This document shows, one piece after another, positions 62,646 through 64,000 of a stretch of 64,000 nucleotides of DNA. Below the pieces are notes generated by a model. That model was not told the DNA's origin. It ran no database searches and saw only the letters and a list, made by a program, of their open reading frames with translations. The position numbers and the translations under genes are program-made. This stretch comes from Bacillota bacterium (GTDB taxonomy: Bacteria > Bacillota > Clostridia > Lachnospirales > Lachnospiraceae): the NCBI GenBank assembly GCA_023411555.1, contig JAEYOQ010000033.1, forward strand, positions 32,390 to 96,389, given 5' to 3'. Position 1 is the first letter of the stretch; each line of letters opens with the position of its first letter.

Positions 62646-62683
62646 ACACAAATCGTATAGTTTTTATACAGGAGGATAGCCGA

Positions 62684-63019
62684 ATGAATTTTAATGCACG
62701 TCTCAAACAATTAAGACAGAAAAACAAACTTACCCAAGGTGAGTTGGCTAATATTCTCGGGTTGAAACCAACAGCAATCTCAAATTACGAGTCAGAAAGA
62801 AACGAACCATCTTTCGATAAACTCATTGCTCTTTCTAAATATTTCGATGTATCCTGCGACTATTTACTAGGCGTTACGGACTCCTATTTACCCGTTGGCG
62901 GAGAAGTATTGGATAAGGATATTGTAGAGTTATTCGATTTATATCAGCAATTGTCCCCTGAAAGCGTAAACGATATCAAGAACTATGCAAAGTACCTGAT
63001 CTATAAACAGGAGCATTAA
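62684..63019 (+). CDS. XRE-family transcriptional regulator
   Basis: A 111-residue protein. Helix-turn-helix at about 5-60 (RLKQLRQKNKLTQGELANILGLKPTAISNYESERNEPSFDKL) followed by the FDVSCDYLLGVTD segment typical of phage-like and SinR-like repressors. The C-terminal 45 residues are helical and probably dimerise (ELFDLYQQLSPESVNDIKNY). A strong AGGAGG site. Divergent from the histidine kinase. SinR-like roles in biofilm or sporulation control are possible. Confidence 0.9.
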   Translation: MNFNARLKQLRQKNKLTQGELANILGLKPTAISNYESERNEPSFDKLIALSKYFDVSCDYLLGVTDSYLPVGGEVLDKDIVELFDLYQQLSPESVNDIKNYAKYLIYKQEH

Positions 63020-63110
63020 CTCCAGCATTCTATATATTAATGTAATCAATAATTCACCATAAATGCATATGTTTAAGTACATGCAAATCGTACTTTTAAC
63101 TATAAGTAAA

Positions 63111-63158
63111 GATGCTCCTCTTCACAGTAATCACTGTAGCAAGAGGAGCATCCTTTTT
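63111..63158. terminator. Terminator between the XRE and SEC-C genes
   Basis: GATGCTCCTCTT / AAGAGGAGCATC 12-bp perfect stem with an inner ACAGT / ACTGT pairing, then TTTTT on the plus strand; usable in both directions. Confidence 0.9.
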
Positions 63159-63179
63159 CGTCGTGTTTCCATAAGATGA

Positions 63180-63686
63180 TTATGCGTTGGCTCCGCAGCA
63201 TTTTTTGTACTTCTTCCCACTTCCGCAAGGACAGGGATCATTTCGTCCAATCTTCTTGTCCTTCACGACGGTACCGGATTGCTTTTGCTCACGATATAGC
63301 TCTTTTCTTCGTTCCGGTGTAAGAAGTGCATCCCACTCCTCTAACTCGTAAAGCCATTCGGCATGTGCACCTACCATATTATAATAAAGCTTCTCTTTAT
63401 CAAAGGTTAAGCAAACCTTAGTCTCCTCACCCATCTCTTCAATGGGATTCGGATTCACTAAACTGTCATTAATGCCATCTAAGAAGCCCACAAAGTAATT
63501 TAATTCAGTATCAAATTCCTTGGCAAGCTCTGCTACAGATCCTTCCCAAACTTTATCTGCATCTGCAAGTAATACTTTATAAATTTCCTTTTCAATATTA
63601 AAATAATTTGCCCAGAACATACGGCCGGATTGATTATTCATATCGTTTGCATATGCATAATCTCTCCATTCTTGTAATAAACTCAT
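63180..63686 (-). CDS. SEC-C zinc-motif protein
   Basis: A 168-residue soluble protein, started at the ATG at 63686 (AAAGGA eight bases before); an ATG three codons earlier overlaps the site. The C-terminus KIGRNDPCPCGSGKKYKKCCG is a complete SEC-C zinc-binding motif, as in SecA tails and YecA-like proteins. The N-terminal 140 residues are helical (SLLQEWRDYAYANDM) and of unknown fold family. SEC-C proteins may contact ribosomes or SecB-type partners. Function open. Confidence 0.85.
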   Translation of the reverse strand: MSLLQEWRDYAYANDMNNQSGRMFWANYFNIEKEIYKVLLADADKVWEGSVAELAKEFDTELNYFVGFLDGINDSLVNPNPIEEMGEETKVCLTFDKEKLYYNMVGAHAEWLYELEEWDALLTPERRKELYREQKQSGTVVKDKKIGRNDPCPCGSGKKYKKCCGANA

Positions 63687-64000
63687 GCTTTCCATCCTTT
63701 CACGCTCTTGATCACGTATTCTATTGCAAGCTTGTCTTGCTTGCTCGTCGAACTAGCCAGACTTAGTGTATTCCACAATATGAAGCTACATTCGTTACGA
63801 TTATACCATGACTATATAGAAATTTCCATTATGAAATAATTTTTTATTATATGTATAAATAATCTAATTGTGTATCATAATAGTAATATCCTAATAAGGA
63901 ACAAGGTTCCGTTGTAAGGATGTAAATGCGTATGCTCTTTCATAATTGGATTCCCCCTCCAATTATGATTACCAAAGAGAAGTTAAATACTTATCCTCCC
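63687..64000. other. Right-edge intergenic region with hairpins
   Basis: No confident gene. CATAATTGG (63941-63949) pairs perfectly with CCAATTATG (63959-63967), with CTCTTT / AAAGAG further out. GGAAC-AA-GGTTCC lies at about 63899. A 22-codon minus-strand frame (63943-63875) starts inside the hairpin with a GGAGG 11-12 bases away; it is too short to call. GCAAGC-TTGTCTT-GCTTGC at about 63725 is another small inverted repeat. Confidence 0.4.

Overview
The window looks like chromosomal DNA of a spore-forming, saccharolytic Firmicute of the Lachnospiraceae / Clostridium phytofermentans type. The signs are an AT-rich but not extreme composition, GGAGG-type ribosome binding sites, an alpha/beta-type spore protein, sigma-H, two SleC-type cortex-lytic enzymes, AddAB instead of RecBCD, and xylan/cello-oligosaccharide genes. 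Species identity is inference; no rRNA is present.

Layout. 1-6.8 kb: sugar use on the minus strand (partial GH94 phosphorylase, GH8 exo-oligoxylanase, then hslO and a methyltransferase, then xylB divergent from a ROK regulator). 6.9-15.4 kb: HAD phosphatase, small spore protein, and the addBA recombination operon. 15.5-24.9 kb: small membrane protein, DegV, glutamine-dependent NadE, a 6S RNA gene with promoter and terminator, an OmpR/HK two-component pair, a Big_2 surface protein, a VOC enzyme and an APH-like kinase. 25.2-29.5 kb: carAB. 29.9-35.5 kb: two tandem sleC paralogues, a polysaccharide deacetylase, TPP-riboswitch-controlled thiT, and a lipoprotein amidase. 35.5-36.6 kb: a junk-yard of gene remnants (aminotransferase tail, Fe-S aldo/keto reductase middle, sugar-phosphate transferase N-terminus). 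36.7-46 kb: MerR regulator, groESL with CIRCE, a DUF6062/DUF2225 pair, glnS, a SleB/CwlJ-like hydrolase and a DUF3810 peptidase-like protein. 46.2-49.3 kb: metNIQ methionine transporter with an unusual leader. 49.3-53.5 kb: poorly characterised single genes. 53.6-57.7 kb: two tRNAs, a 22-bp tandem repeat, sigH, rlmB, rfbB and rfbD. 58-63.7 kb: membrane/glycosidase-like proteins, a histidine kinase with an HD-GYP response regulator, an XRE regulator and a SEC-C protein.

The most interesting signal is in front of metNIQ (48.9-49.24 kb). A strong sigma-A promoter is followed by a 26-codon ORF with its own good ribosome binding site. This ORF packs five Met and three Cys into residues 8-19. Downstream lie a factor-independent terminator and a possible competing antiterminator whose 5' strand lies in the last codons of the ORF. 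No S-box or T-box is visible. This has the anatomy of translation-coupled transcription attenuation responding to Met and/or Cys charging. I know of no described example of this exact leader, but I could not search for one.

Other notable items are the tandem sleC genes without csp protease genes nearby, five exact-period 22-bp repeats that run into the sigH stop codon, a family of CATAGG-core palindromes in two intergenic regions, and a terminator hairpin that contains the deacetylase stop codon. Starts were often moved inward from the longest ORF when a clear ribosome binding site pointed to an internal start; these are noted per gene.
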